DNA of 64,000 nt from NCBI GenBank assembly GCA_963970005.1, contig CAXAMN010023673.1, positions 42,520 through 106,519 of the forward strand, given 5' to 3'. Shown one piece after another: positions 21,120 through 33,200 of this stretch (within the stretch, counting starts at the first letter, position 1; every line of letters begins with the position of its first letter). The translations under genes were made by a program, and so were the position numbers. This DNA is from Durusdinium trenchii. Lineage: Eukaryota; Sar; Dinophyceae; Suessiales; Symbiodiniaceae. The notes under the pieces are model-generated. The model did not search any database and was not told the DNA's origin. It saw nothing but the letters and a program-made list of their open reading frames with translations.

Positions 21120-24000
21120 GAAACAACACACTCCAATATTAAATGGCCCTCCTTTAACAACGTCTCCTGATCCTAGTGGCCTGTAATACACCGGTGAAAA
21201 ATTGAAGCGGTTTGCGCCTGCGTGATAGGTACAAGGGGGAGTAGCTGAGTAGCTGTATGGTACCATATCATATACATGCATGTATGACTTATGATGACTT
21301 ATGTATGTATTAATGTATGATTCATTACATGGCCGCGTTCTTTGACACATCATATTTGTCTCTGGATTGTGAATCTTGAGCCCCTTAAAAAAGATGCTGA
21401 AGGAGGCATGGAGAACCCCCGTTCTGTAGGCAAGGAGCGAGCTTTGCAAAGCTGTGGCGCTGCACCAAGCAAGAATTGAAATGGCCTCTCATTTCATTGG
21501 GCGGTTGACGTCGAGAAAATGCAGTTGACCCACGGCCTGTGGAGAAAACTCTGAGATACCTCTCCTGAGGATCTCTTTTGTGGTTTCCTGATCACGACTG
21601 GAAGATGTCAAATGTCATTGCAGCTTCACTAAGTCGACTGGCCTCCACTCCAGTGGTGAAACGCGTTGTGACAAAGGCCCAGCATAGATTTGTGAGGCCT
21701 TGCAACCAAAACCAAAAGCTTTGCCCGAGAAGACACTTTGAACGACCAACGTTGCAATGTTGTCATTTGCAATGGATTGCATGCTTATTTTTTCCTTGAC
21801 TCAGCTGAAGCCATGACTATGTCATGCTTAAGTGCCGGCCTTGGGGGCGAAATTGTGGGGCCATATCTGCAAGCAAGCCAATCGCTGCATCAAATACACT
21901 TTTGTCGACTTGCTTACACCTGACCCGGCCCCAGCCCAACAGGCACGCTGTGCTCTGGAATTGTGTCCGACCAACGTTGCTCGGTGTATGGTATATGCAA
22001 ATGCACAGCACAACAGATAATAGATAAGACCGATAAGCCCTATGTCAATTGGCGTCTGGTGCGCTCAGAGCAAGGCTTGGAGAAGGCCCATGTCATCATC
22101 GACAAGTCACGTGTTGAACAGCAGTTTATCTTCTTCCTTGCCTGTTTCAGCCAACTCACAAACAATAGTCCGTCAATCGTATGTTGCTGCTTGGCAGGTC
22201 ACTCACTAGACTCCTGTTTTCGCTTATACTATCATAGTATGATGAGTGGACAGCATTGATCGCGCCAAAACATGAAGACCGTGTGCAAGTATATAATTAA
22301 GTGCGATACACGTGAAGCAAGCACAGGCTGTGCCTGGAGCTGGATCTTTCCTTCAAGATGAGAACTTCGAAGTAAAAGCATGAAATCAGGGTCCAACACA
22401 GGAACTGAGCGCAAGGCTCCAACTTCTGCTTTTAGCGCTAACCTCATCATTGCCAAAATGTGGTGACTCGCTTGTTTGTGTGTGTGTGGGGCGTTTTACA
22501 AAGCTTTGGAATTGGGCTCTGGAAAATCTGGAAATATTTCGAAACGGTAAAAAAAACAAGAAGCAACTCCACGAAGCAACAAATGCAAGTCAGAAAAAAC
22601 ACGAGAAGCCAACAAAAGCGACAACTACAATTCAAAAAAACACATGTTTCTCAGCACACCATGTTAGTTTCAACAAGTCTAGAGGGTCTACAAGCAGTTC
22701 TGTTTAAGTTAAACATTCAAAGTTCAACGCCATGAACAAACAACAGGGCTAGCATATTCAGCCACAAACAACTTTTCTTTTTAAATGAGGGTTGGGGCCT
22801 TTCCCGTTGTGCCCTTTTTAATATGGCATACTTTTATGGCCTTCCTTCAAGGCTTTCCTTTTCTCGCCTGCCTTTTAGTTACTTACTAGTCTTTCCATCT
22901 TCTTTTTCGGTTTCAATTCCTTCCTTTTCAGTGATCTCCTGCCCTGCCCCTTACTTTGCAATCGCCTATGCCAGAAACGGAAAAGGGTCAAAGGAAATGA
23001 CACGCAACAAACAAAGAAAAGGAAGGTGCAGGATAGATTGGAGAGAGTCACTGTTTTTGCTACTTGTCAATTTTGTTGAGGTTTGTCTGCCTTTTGCGCA
23101 TATTTTTGCTCTTTTACTTGCCCTGTATGGAAGTGTTGAACCTTTTGGAGCCTTTTGGGTAGGACAGTAGGAGGTGGACCCAGCGAATCGTCTTCCTCAA
23201 CGGAGCCTGAGAAGGGAAACAAAAACAAAACAAGGAACAAAGCAAGAGAAAAGAAAAAGGACTCGGAAACGACAAGAGATGTGTAGCAAAGAGAACCGTA
23301 AAGAACACAATAGTACGCCCATGTATCCCGCAACCCTTCGCAACCCTTGTTGGCCTGTGAGATCATTGCAGTTGAACCCTCAGGTTTGTATCGATCCTAA
23401 CTATGTTTTATTGAGCTTACTCAACAACTACCAAATATGTGTATATATATCTATATTGTTGCCATGTAAATCCAGGTAAATACATTTGGTTTTGGGACTA
23501 ATAAGGATGTCAACCTACCCTGGTTTGGGGATACGGGTTTTGACCCACAACCATTTGTTTTGCTGAAGAACAGTTCTGTCATCCTCAACCAGCATCCGCA
23601 TCATCTGCATAAATCAAAGTATGCGGACATGGACAATGCACCTGCTCTGCTTCACGTAAGTCCTCCAAAAATCCTCTCAAAATTGCAATCCTTCCACCTG
23701 CAATTCTTATATCCCGGAAGCAGTCACGAGCGCAAAATGTTTGAGGGTGTTCTGCTTTTTTCAATATAATATATTGCATCGAGGAAATAAATAAACACCA
23801 GTTGACTCGGCACTCAAGCAGCCGAATGAAGGCTTCAACACAAGGGTAAAGCAGTCTTAATGAATTCATCCAATGACATCGGAGCCTTAGAACGAAAGTC
23901 TCACAGCCAAACTCAGGATCAAGAACTCCACGGACCCAGCCAAATTTAACTACAAATACGAGAGGGTATGTTCAATCCGGGTCGCGGTTCGCAGCGGCCA
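21120..24000. other. No gene recognised
   Basis: Short protein-like stretches occur on the plus strand near 21860-21980 and 22040-22130 (KPYVNWRLVRSEQGLEKAHV), but none has a recognised family, a consistent frame or splice partners. Confidence 0.4.
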
Positions 24001-24004
24001 CTCA

Positions 24005-24180
24005 GCCACTCAAAATCCCGAGCGGCCACTCAGCCACTCAAGATGTGAGTGGCTGAGTGGCTGACAGGAAGAAGAACCTGAGTGGCTGAGTGGCTGACAG
24101 GAAGAAAAGTCTGAGTGGCCGAGTGGCTGACAGGAAGAAAAACTTGAGTGGCTGACAAGGAAAAAACATAAGTGGCTGAG
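24005..24180. repeat. GAGTGGCT minisatellite
   Basis: Copies of CTGAGTGGCTGAGTGGCTGA followed by CAGGAAGAA; a stray copy lies at 24315-24335, after the first trinucleotide block. Confidence 0.9.
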
Positions 24181-24199
24181 TGGTTGAACGGCTGGTGTG

Positions 24200-24722
24200 G
24201 AGTCGTCGTCGTAGTAGTAGTATTGGTATAGTAGCAGTAGTCGTCGTCTTTGCAATCGTAACGGTAGTAGTACTAGTCGTCGTCGACGTCGTCATCGTCG
24301 TCGTCAGCCTAAGTGGATGAGTGGCTGAGTGGCTGGCACTGTGACGTAGTCGTCGTTGTCTTGATCAACTCATTTGGCTCGTTTTCCAGGTCATGGGATC
24401 TTTTCTTGAAGGTAGTAGTGGTGGTACTAGTAGTAGTGGTAGTAGTAGTAGTAGTGGCTGCCGTAGTAGTAGTAGCAGTAGTAGTAGCAGTAGTAGTAGT
24501 AGTAGGAGCAGCAGTTGCAGTTGCAGTTGCAGTAGCAGTAGTAGTAGTAGTCGTAGTAGTAGTAGTAGTTGTAGTGGTAGTAGTCGTCGTCGTCGTAGTC
24601 ATAGTCGTAGTCGGAGTCGTAGTAGTCGTAGTCGTAGTCGTAGTCGTAGTCGTAGTTGTAGTGGTAGTGGTAGTCGTAGTCGTAGTCCTATCGTCGTCGT
24701 CGTATCGTCGTCGTCGTCGTCG

Positions 24723-24758
<36 letters not shown>

Positions 24759-24886
24759 TGGTAGTAGTAGTAGTACTACTAGCATAGTAGTAGTAGTAGT
24801 AGTCGTAGTCGTAGTCGTAGTCGTCGTGGTGGTGGTGGTAGTAGTAGTAGTGGTAGTGGTAGTGGTAGTAGTAGTAGTAGTAGTAG

Positions 24887-24969
<83 letters not shown>

Positions 24970-25010
24970 TAGTAGTAGTAGTATGTAGTATGTAGTATGT
25001 AGTATGTAGT

Positions 25011-25058
<48 letters not shown>

Positions 25059-25225
25059 TGGTAGTGGTAGTGGTAGTGGTAGTGGTAGTGGTAGTNNNNN
25101 NNNNNGTAGTGGTAGTGGTAGTGGTAGTGGTAGTGGTAGTGGTAGTGGTAGTCGTCGTCGTAGTAGTAGTAGTAGTCGTATTGGTAGTGGTAGTGGTAGT
25201 GGTAGTAGCAGTAGTGGTAGTACTA
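24200..25225. repeat. ~1 kb (GTA)n / (GTC)n trinucleotide array with assembly gap
   Basis: Nearly pure GTA/GTC/GTG triplets broken by a short unique stretch at 24300-24410. Ten Ns at 25096-25105 sit inside (GTG GTA)n, so the true length is unknown. The frames read as poly-Val, poly-Ser or, on the minus strand, poly-Thr; none has a start or splice context that suggests translation. Confidence 0.97.
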
Positions 25226-25529
25226 AGTATAATCGCTGCGATTGGCTTTGGCCACGGCGCCAGTCTTATTCGATCATACTTTTAGAGATCAAATCGCAAA
25301 GGCTACCGGATAGCTTCCTCTTGCAATCAGGAACGACATCCGAACAGGCTGCGCTTGCCGAAGGCGCAATTTCCAATCAATCCACTGCAAAGGAAGAATT
25401 CACGGCATTCAAACTTGATCAACAAACCCACAGTCAACCAAGCTTTGAAAGCATTGCTTAACTGTTACAGTAAATGCAAACGAAGGCGCCGACACACGAC
25501 ATCCTTTCTTTCTTGGAAGCAGTTGAGGG

Positions 25530-25950
25530 CCGTACAAGCAGTGTTGCTACCGCCCATGTAACCGTTGCCAAATCTCTTGCCTCGAAGCCTGGCGTCTCAG
25601 GCCATTTTGGGGAAGGCAAGGGACCCGAGGCCGCAAGGGATACCGAGATTCGGGCGAGCTGCATGAAATTCAATGGACAAGGCCACGTCATGAATGAGCA
25701 GTGAATCCTGGCAGCTCTTGCAGCGAATGCAAAACTGGGGCCAACAGTCTTGCTTCACTGCCACAGCACTGAAAGTGCAGTCACGTGCTACATCCAAAGA
25801 CAGCATCAGCAGAGTGGGGGCAATCTGCAAACGATTGATGACACTGTTGGAGTTTTCTGTATCTCCTGACATTCAATCTGTGCACCCAACTGCACTTCAG
25901 AAATCTTCAGAATGTTTTGGACCCGAGCGGCCGTCTCACACCGAGCAGCA

Positions 25951-25986
<36 letters not shown>

Positions 25987-26900
25987 GCAGGAATGCAGCA
26001 GCGATGTGATTGTCTTTAAACCTTGTTTGGTAATGTTTGGTCGATGGGGACCTCGAGTGTTCAGCGTTCAGCAAACTTCAGTGGATGCTGCCCCTTTTGG
26101 TTCAGACTCAATGGGGCAAATGCTGTAGCTGCCGAAGTCCGCGTCAGAGAGGAAATGTTTGATTACAAAGCTGTGTTGCTCCTTCCTTTCCTAGTGGACA
26201 TCCTGTATAGCGTTGCTTGGACATGAGCTTCTTCCTGTCAAGGAAAATGTGCTTAACTGCAACAACCAGGTCTCAGGAGTTTCAAATTTCTTCCAACCCC
26301 TAATCATGGGTGACGGGTGCGGTAAAATGCTGTGCCCCTTTTCCGGGATAGAAAGCAGTTTCTATGGATCTAGCAATGGCCAGTGGATGTGAATACTCTC
26401 CAACTTTCCATTGAGCATTGCTCTTTATTCCCGCACATTGATTGCCTAAGAATGGAGAGGTGCCACTCTCCACTTGCGTGTTGGAGCGGGTATGAAGGCG
26501 TCCACTCTCTTGAGGCAATGTAGCTTCGCATGGACAAAAGGTATATACCGGTCTAAGAAGCGACACATTATTGTCAAAACCACAATTAAGAAGGAATGCC
26601 TTAGACACACATTCATACCAGGCCTGAATCCGGCAGGAAGCCAAACTCCAAGAAAGCTGTGAAACAGCCTTAGAGAAGTGTTGCATCGGCGCTGGAAGCA
26701 CTCAACATCACCCAGACTTCGCCAGCTTGGCCAAGTCACTTTTGGACTCAATTCAGTTGACCTCCTGAAAGCCTCTCGCCCAATTGCTTCGCAGTGCTTG
26801 CTTGCCTCGATAGAAATTAGAAAGACCATACTCTTCGGTGCTCTTCCAAAAAACCGCGTCGTGTCATACGATCTTCTCGACAACACATGGCCTGCTTTGC
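25530..26900 (-). CDS. Possible OPR-type helical-repeat protein (fragmentary)
   Basis: The stretch around 25560-25600 reads PGFEARDLATVTWAVATLLV, which fits the repeat signature (F-x-x-x-DLANTAWAxATL) of octotricopeptide (OPR) organelle RNA-binding proteins, a family expanded in algae. Upstream on the same strand, near 26700-26830, a second unit-like stretch reads AIGREAFRRSTELSPKV. Exon borders are not resolved and some of the repeat appears in shifted frames, so the gene may be degenerate. A role in organelle RNA processing would follow from the family if the call is right. Confidence 0.35.
25943..25990. repeat. (CAG)n microsatellite
   Basis: AGCAGCAGCAGCAGC run with one AAG and one GAG interruption. 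It would read poly-Gln on the plus strand, but no plus-strand gene is supported. Confidence 0.95.
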
Positions 26901-27277
26901 AAAGTGCCAGGATAAAGCGACCAACGCCGGCAGCTCCTCGAAACAGCCGGGCCAAACTTGCACCCTACAAGAGCTACAACAAACCTGTAATTGTAGAGAG
27001 ATGGTGGAACATGGTGCAACTCAGTAGCAAACACATTACTGCAAACATAGACCACGTATGGCTTTAGGATACAGGAGTGTTTCTGAAGATATTTTTGCAA
27101 CGTATGCAGTTGTGTTAAACATCATCGCCGGGCCAAACGGCGACCATTCTTCAGAAAGGATTTCTCCAAATGTCTGGAACAAACAATTGCATTTTTTCCT
27201 CTCATTGCGTGCGTGTGACAGCGTGTGCATCATGGAGGCATTGGGCTTCGCGGTTCTACAGTAGTACCCTGCAACAA

Positions 27278-30200
27278 TTATTGCAGACGAAATATGTTGA
27301 TCTTGGGTATGCACATTCTACGCGCTCTCTCAAGCGAGATCTGCTTGGTTGGCTCAATGCGAATTTCGTAGAGTTTTGGCCAAAGTTTGCCGGTGACCTA
27401 AGAGCGCATGTAGTGTATATGTAAAGGAAGAAATTGCATACACATTTGTCTGAGGTCTCAACGAAAATACGGTCTCCGTCAGGATCCCATGCAATGCCAT
27501 TAAGAACATCTGGCGCTTCCCTGCCAGCAGCTTGCGCTTCTGCAGCTGCACCTAGTCCCGCAGCCATGACAATCACACATACGCGTACAATCACTTCCAC
27601 ATGTTCATCAATTTTCCAACGTGTTGGTTTTGACACGAGAATCATGATTAAAGTGCGGGCATGAAGCTTCGTCTGTCCAGAATACCGTCCAGAAGCACCC
27701 AACCAGTAACAAAGCCCGATGTCTTGTCAATGCGGGCCAAGCAGTCCGTGCCATATACGTTAGCCCACAATTCGTCACCTCAGGCAAACTCACCAACCTG
27801 TCAAAATGCACAAGGAAACTGTACCCGGCCTATAATCTCCATTTCGTTGATCATTTCAATAAAACGTCCGCCATCTGTCACACTCACCTCATGAGTTTAA
27901 CACAAAACACACGTTCTCTTGCAATTGATATTTTTTGAAACCTTTGGACTTTGGACCCATGCCTTTTTCTTCAAGTGGAAGTCATCTGGATCGAGAAAAA
28001 ATATGTCATGGCCACTGTCCTTGCACTGCGCACAGGTGACTGAAAACCGGACAACAGTACTGGGAACTGCTACTGCCGTAATGTGTCCTGTCGTGCTTGC
28101 TGCCAAAAACACGTTCAACAAAGTAAAGTGTGCATAACACCCCCACAATTCGATGGAACTGGCAACACCCACGGAGAAATATGCAGAAACGCTTGGGAGG
28201 GCCCATTGAGATGTTTTTCCAAGAGTTCTTTGAGAGTGTGTGGTATTGTGTACAAATAGGCCAGCTGGTTCCAACCCCCTTCCAAACCTTTTTGGCTCAT
28301 ACATTGATTCTCAGTTGTCGCAGCCACTGAATAAAAAGTATAGACGAGTTTCCCCAATGTACTTGCATCACGTGTGTGGTGAATTAGTATTGGACAAAGC
28401 TGACTGAAGTGATGAACGGGATGGGTTTTGGAGTTCGTCAATTTGGGTTCATGGATGCGGAAGGTCGGTTTGCCGACCCGTGCAAACACAGTAGACATTT
28501 TCGGCGGCATCTCATCATCAATTCAGAAAGACAGCAATACTTTGCACAGTGTTGCGCACAGCACAGTTCTCCACAGGCTTACAGTTATTATATAGATATA
28601 TAGTATAGTTTTGTAATTATCAACAAAAGAAGAATAAGCAGAATTACAGGTGTACATGATAACGCACGTGGGCGCTAAACAAAGAACTAACCTGCTCAAC
28701 CTAGGGCTCTTCCGGTCACCTCCTGCACCAAAACCGTGGTCACAAGCTCTGTGCAGCGACCGTCCTTTGCCCCTCCAACCTCTTCACCACAAAGATTCTT
28801 TGGTGCTTTAAGGCTTTAAGGGCTACAGCGGCTACAGTACCATGACATTTGCAATTAGATGCAATTTAGATTTTAGAGTCAGGATGCCACAAAATTTGGA
28901 TGATAGTTGCCAAAACATGTAGGCAAACTTTTGAGCTTTGAAACGGGCCCATCAAGCCCGCACAGACTTTGCTCGCAGCCTGTGTGGCCACGGCCCTGTC
29001 ACCTTCTGTGGACGCAACGTGTAAAGACGTTTAGGTGCCCTCAAGTGTGCTCTCCTACTCTTGGTTTTGCGGCTGCGCAAGCGTGCGCAAGTACGAATCG
29101 GAGGCCTAAGGTGGGGCCTGAAAGGCTTGAAGACGCGTAACAAGCAGAATCTGTGGTGGGTTCTTCCGTCCTAAACCTGAGTCCTGAGTGTGCCCACTTC
29201 CCTGGTCAAAACTAAACTGCTTGGCTTAAATGACATGCTGCAGGTGCCCATGGACCTCAACCTTGACCTGAAGACCACCAAGATATCGCAGGGTAGTGGG
29301 GATGTGATGCGACGATTTCGCATGGATGGGATGGATGGACGGGGTCATACAGTCACAAGCTTCCTTGGGAATCGTTTCACTGGGAATCGTTTCACCTGTA
29401 GTAACAATAAAGCTTTTTAGGTCTTTGAAGCTTCCAAGTAAAGCTTTCTAATTAGTAATGACCAAAGCTTCCTTGGGAATCGTTCAAGGGTACCCTGATG
29501 GCAAATCCGCTGGGTGATTGCCCCATCTCCCAATTCTGCCCAGCTTCTGTCACGAGCATGTGCTCCCCGTCAAATTCTATCCTTAGAGTTTCCAGATTGG
29601 TACGAGACTTGGGCAAACAAAGTGATTAGAACGTGTGCCTTGCAGCTTTGAGAATTTTAAGCTAGGCGCCCCCAGCCATCTTTCAACGGTGTTTGAAATC
29701 TTCCGGTCTTATTCAAGCCGCCGTCTTTGCCAGCTTGGGCACTGTAGCCTTGAGTGTGTGTGTGTGCTTAACAACAGTAAACATTGACAAAAGGAACAGC
29801 AGCAAGAACAACATGCCAGCATGGCTGTTTCATGTTTTTAAAAATACAATGTTGCACCGAGTAGCGAATGCCTTTGCCTGTCTTCCACAGGAGTTGCCAA
29901 AGCTGTCCCCTGAAAGACTGAGATTGTTGGGCCTAGGAACCCTATATGTCGCAATGTTGAACGACAACTTGTCAGCAAAAAAGCTTCCTTGTTTTGTTTG
30001 CTTCGATCCCACGATCCCCTCCGATCCCTTCTTCCTTTTCGTATAAATCAATGAACATCCAACCAAGCACAGCTAAAAAGAAAGCTTCAACACAGAACTG
30101 GGGCCTCAGATTACCACAGTTTGCAATGTTCCTGAAAAGCTATGTATATCAGTGTCCATTCCGGCGAGTTTGGCTGCCTTTTGTCAACAAAGCGTCACAC

Positions 30201-33200
30201 AGTGCGTGTTGTGCAGAGTTTTTGGCACCCTGGAGCCAAATGCTGGCTAAGTGAGTCTGTGCAAATTCACCTTGGTCCTGTTCACTAGGGAAGGAAAAAA
30301 AGGCTTTGAACACCGGGCCTTGCTCCGGAAATTACCGGGAAACATGATCATATGGTTTTGCTTCCACATCTTCGGGGCTACCCAAAAATTTATCTAAAAT
30401 AGAGTTTGTAGGAATTCATATCATCTGTTCATACCACTCATAACATTTCATAACATCACATACTGTAAATTCATCATATCATATCACCTCATGTTTTATC
30501 ACCAAAATCATCAACATCAACGCATTGTATAGCCTCATTCAGTTGTAGGATTCAAATCTACTCTCTCCAAAACATACGAGGAAACAGTTTTTCAACCAAC
30601 TGTCAATTAAACAAATTGATGGAGCGTTTGCATGTCATTCTTTCTGGTCAAGAAACACTTATTCCTCCTTAGTTGGTATTGTTTGAACTTCCTCGCTTGT
30701 CAGCGTACTGAAAACACTCTATGAAAGAAGGACGCTTACCTAGGTGTTTGCGTCAATGCACTTGAGGGCTTTGAGAGCTTCTTCGCTTGTTGGTAATGTC
30801 TGGAGAGAGTATGTATCTATATACACATTGTTTAAACACTGGAACTGTGGTGAGCCAATGTGAATAGCTGGAAGACTTTACTTCTTTGTTTGACTTCTTT
30901 GTGGTTTGCGCCTGTGTCTCCGTCTATGCCCTTACCGGAGAAGACAAAAAGGTTTCCTTGAAGAACCCCTCTCGACCACTCCGGGCGCGGCCCCGGTGTC
31001 TCTCCGGGGAAGAGCGCCAAGAGTCTGAAAAGGTCCTCCGGTCCCCCAGAGGAATGAGCAAACGAAACCAAATTTCGACCGGTGCAACAGGTCACCGGTT
31101 CCCATTGAGGGAATAAACACAGAGACACAGGGGCAAACCACAAACAAAGAAGTCAAACCAAACCAGTATACTTTGAGTTATTTTAACATCTAATTGTTTA
31201 GTTCTTATTCTAATTTGACTTAGTTAGTGTTATTTTGGCTTTCATTTGTTTGTTTATCGTTATTCTTTAAATGTTTGTTTATTTCAACATTGACAAATTT
31301 TCTATATAATTATCCTTTATGCTATTCTAGATATTCTATTTTTTGTGTATGTGCATCTACACTCCCCAGAATCCACGCGGAAGTAAAGCTAGACACCTAT
31401 CAGAATATCAGGAATTTGACTTACAAGCAAGTGTTGCACGTTTACAACATGCTCGAAGCAACCAACCAGGAAGTTCCATTTCAGCCAAACCATGAAGTTT
31501 TCTCTAGATTTCAATCTTCCTTGTTACTAGCGCTGGGGTTTAGTCACCCGGGTTTGCAGAAAGTCACCCGGCCGCATGGAAACGCAGCATTAGTCAAAAG
31601 TCACCCGGCTGGCGAAAAGTCACCCGCTTTATGTTAAAACACAATGTAAACGCTCTACGGAAGTATGTTTGTCAAAACTGCTATACATCAAGAATTCACT
31701 GCCCCTGTGCAGGAAAGAACTAGTTTTATGTCGAAGTTTGCAGCGTTTTGGTGACCGAACCCCAATCAGAACGCAAGGTTAGGACTATCGTGAAGATTAG
31801 CCCCTAAACATAGATGCTCTGGCCCGGCTCAATTGGATTTGAATGAGTCAGCGATTCCAACAGTCACCGGTCTGGCTAGATTGACTTAAACATATGAAAT
31901 GAGCTGTGTAAAATCATTTTTTCGTCGGAAACATGGCTACACTGGTGCGAGTGCCGTGTGAGTCTTTTCGATCCTGACGCGAGTGCCGCGCGAGTCGAGG
32001 TATCCACCTACCCACGTCGATTATCTTCAAATCACTTTTGGGTCACCTTCCGTCTAACCTGCATGGAAACGCAGCTTCCAACAAATGTTGTTGACCTAAT
32101 GCTCTTCCAGTTATATTGCCATCTTGCATCTAATCCCAATGGAAACGCAACATCCAGTCGACTTTCTACAAGACCAGACGACTTAACACAAGTGCTTGTA
32201 GCCCCCAACCTATGAACATGCAGGCAACCGTGGCTTACCTCAAGTGCAGCTTCCCTCACACCCCTGGTCATTCTCGGGATGCAGGGGGAAGGTCAGCTTC
32301 CTCGTTAAACATTCATTCGTTCGTTTGCTGATTGGGCTTACCTGCGGCTGGTCTATTCCCGGGGAATATACATGGTCGGCAACTTCCTCGTCAACGCCAA
32401 GATTTACTTCCGCGCAAGTTCTGGGGAGTGCATTCCTAGAATTATGCCATTTCTAAAACCAATCTGGTTGAACATGGTTTAGTAGTTTTATTAGTTTTAT
32501 TCATAAGTTCATATCACCAATTCCCCAAAACAATTCTTTTATACATCATCATACATTTTCTCTCTTTTTTTGATATTCCGAATTCAAAACTATGGTAGTT
32601 AATATCAGTAGAGTTGCGGTGTTAAACGTTTGAACCTGTGCATTTTTCCTTCTATGATTCTATGGTTTTCGAAAAATGTTGTTTCCATTGTGAAGCAGGC
32701 ATACCATTCTTACAGTTGTGACAACAAAACATCGTCACACCACCAATGTCTTTTGCTAAACCTGGCTTGTCACCCTCTTCAGTTAATAACTCAACAGTTG
32801 AAGAACTCAGTGAACTCGGTACTGTTTATTTACACTACGTCTTCACATACCTGAGAAGGGAGCGGACGAAAGCCAGCCTCCGTAAGGAGATGCGAACAGG
32901 GACAATGGGGGTGAATGCGAGAGCGCAGGGGAAGCGTTGGGAGGCATAAGGCGGGGCCGAGATCACCGGCCTTCAGTCACAGGTGCTTTCTTTTGGATGA
33001 AGCGGCGTTTGGAAGAAGGGCACCCCGAAGCTAGTTAGAGCCAAGATGAAGTGAGCTTCTCACATCGGGCAAAGAGCGGCCTGTGATGGGGTAATAGAAA
33101 GCAGAAGATATAGGTTTGGGGGGGGGGCCTTTTTCGTTTGACTTAAGGGTGTTTCGAGGCTGCGAAAAGGAACCCGAAGGAGTTGATGGGCGCTTGCACG

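Noticed and set aside
24313-24927. Long open frames of poly-Val, poly-Ser and poly-Thr
   Set aside because: They come from stop-free trinucleotide repeats; no start context, splice sites or conserved flanks.
28284-28300. CTTTTTGGCTCAT resembling part of the dinoflagellate spliced leader
   Set aside because: Only about ten bases match and the neighbouring leader sequence is absent; no relict leader was found elsewhere either.
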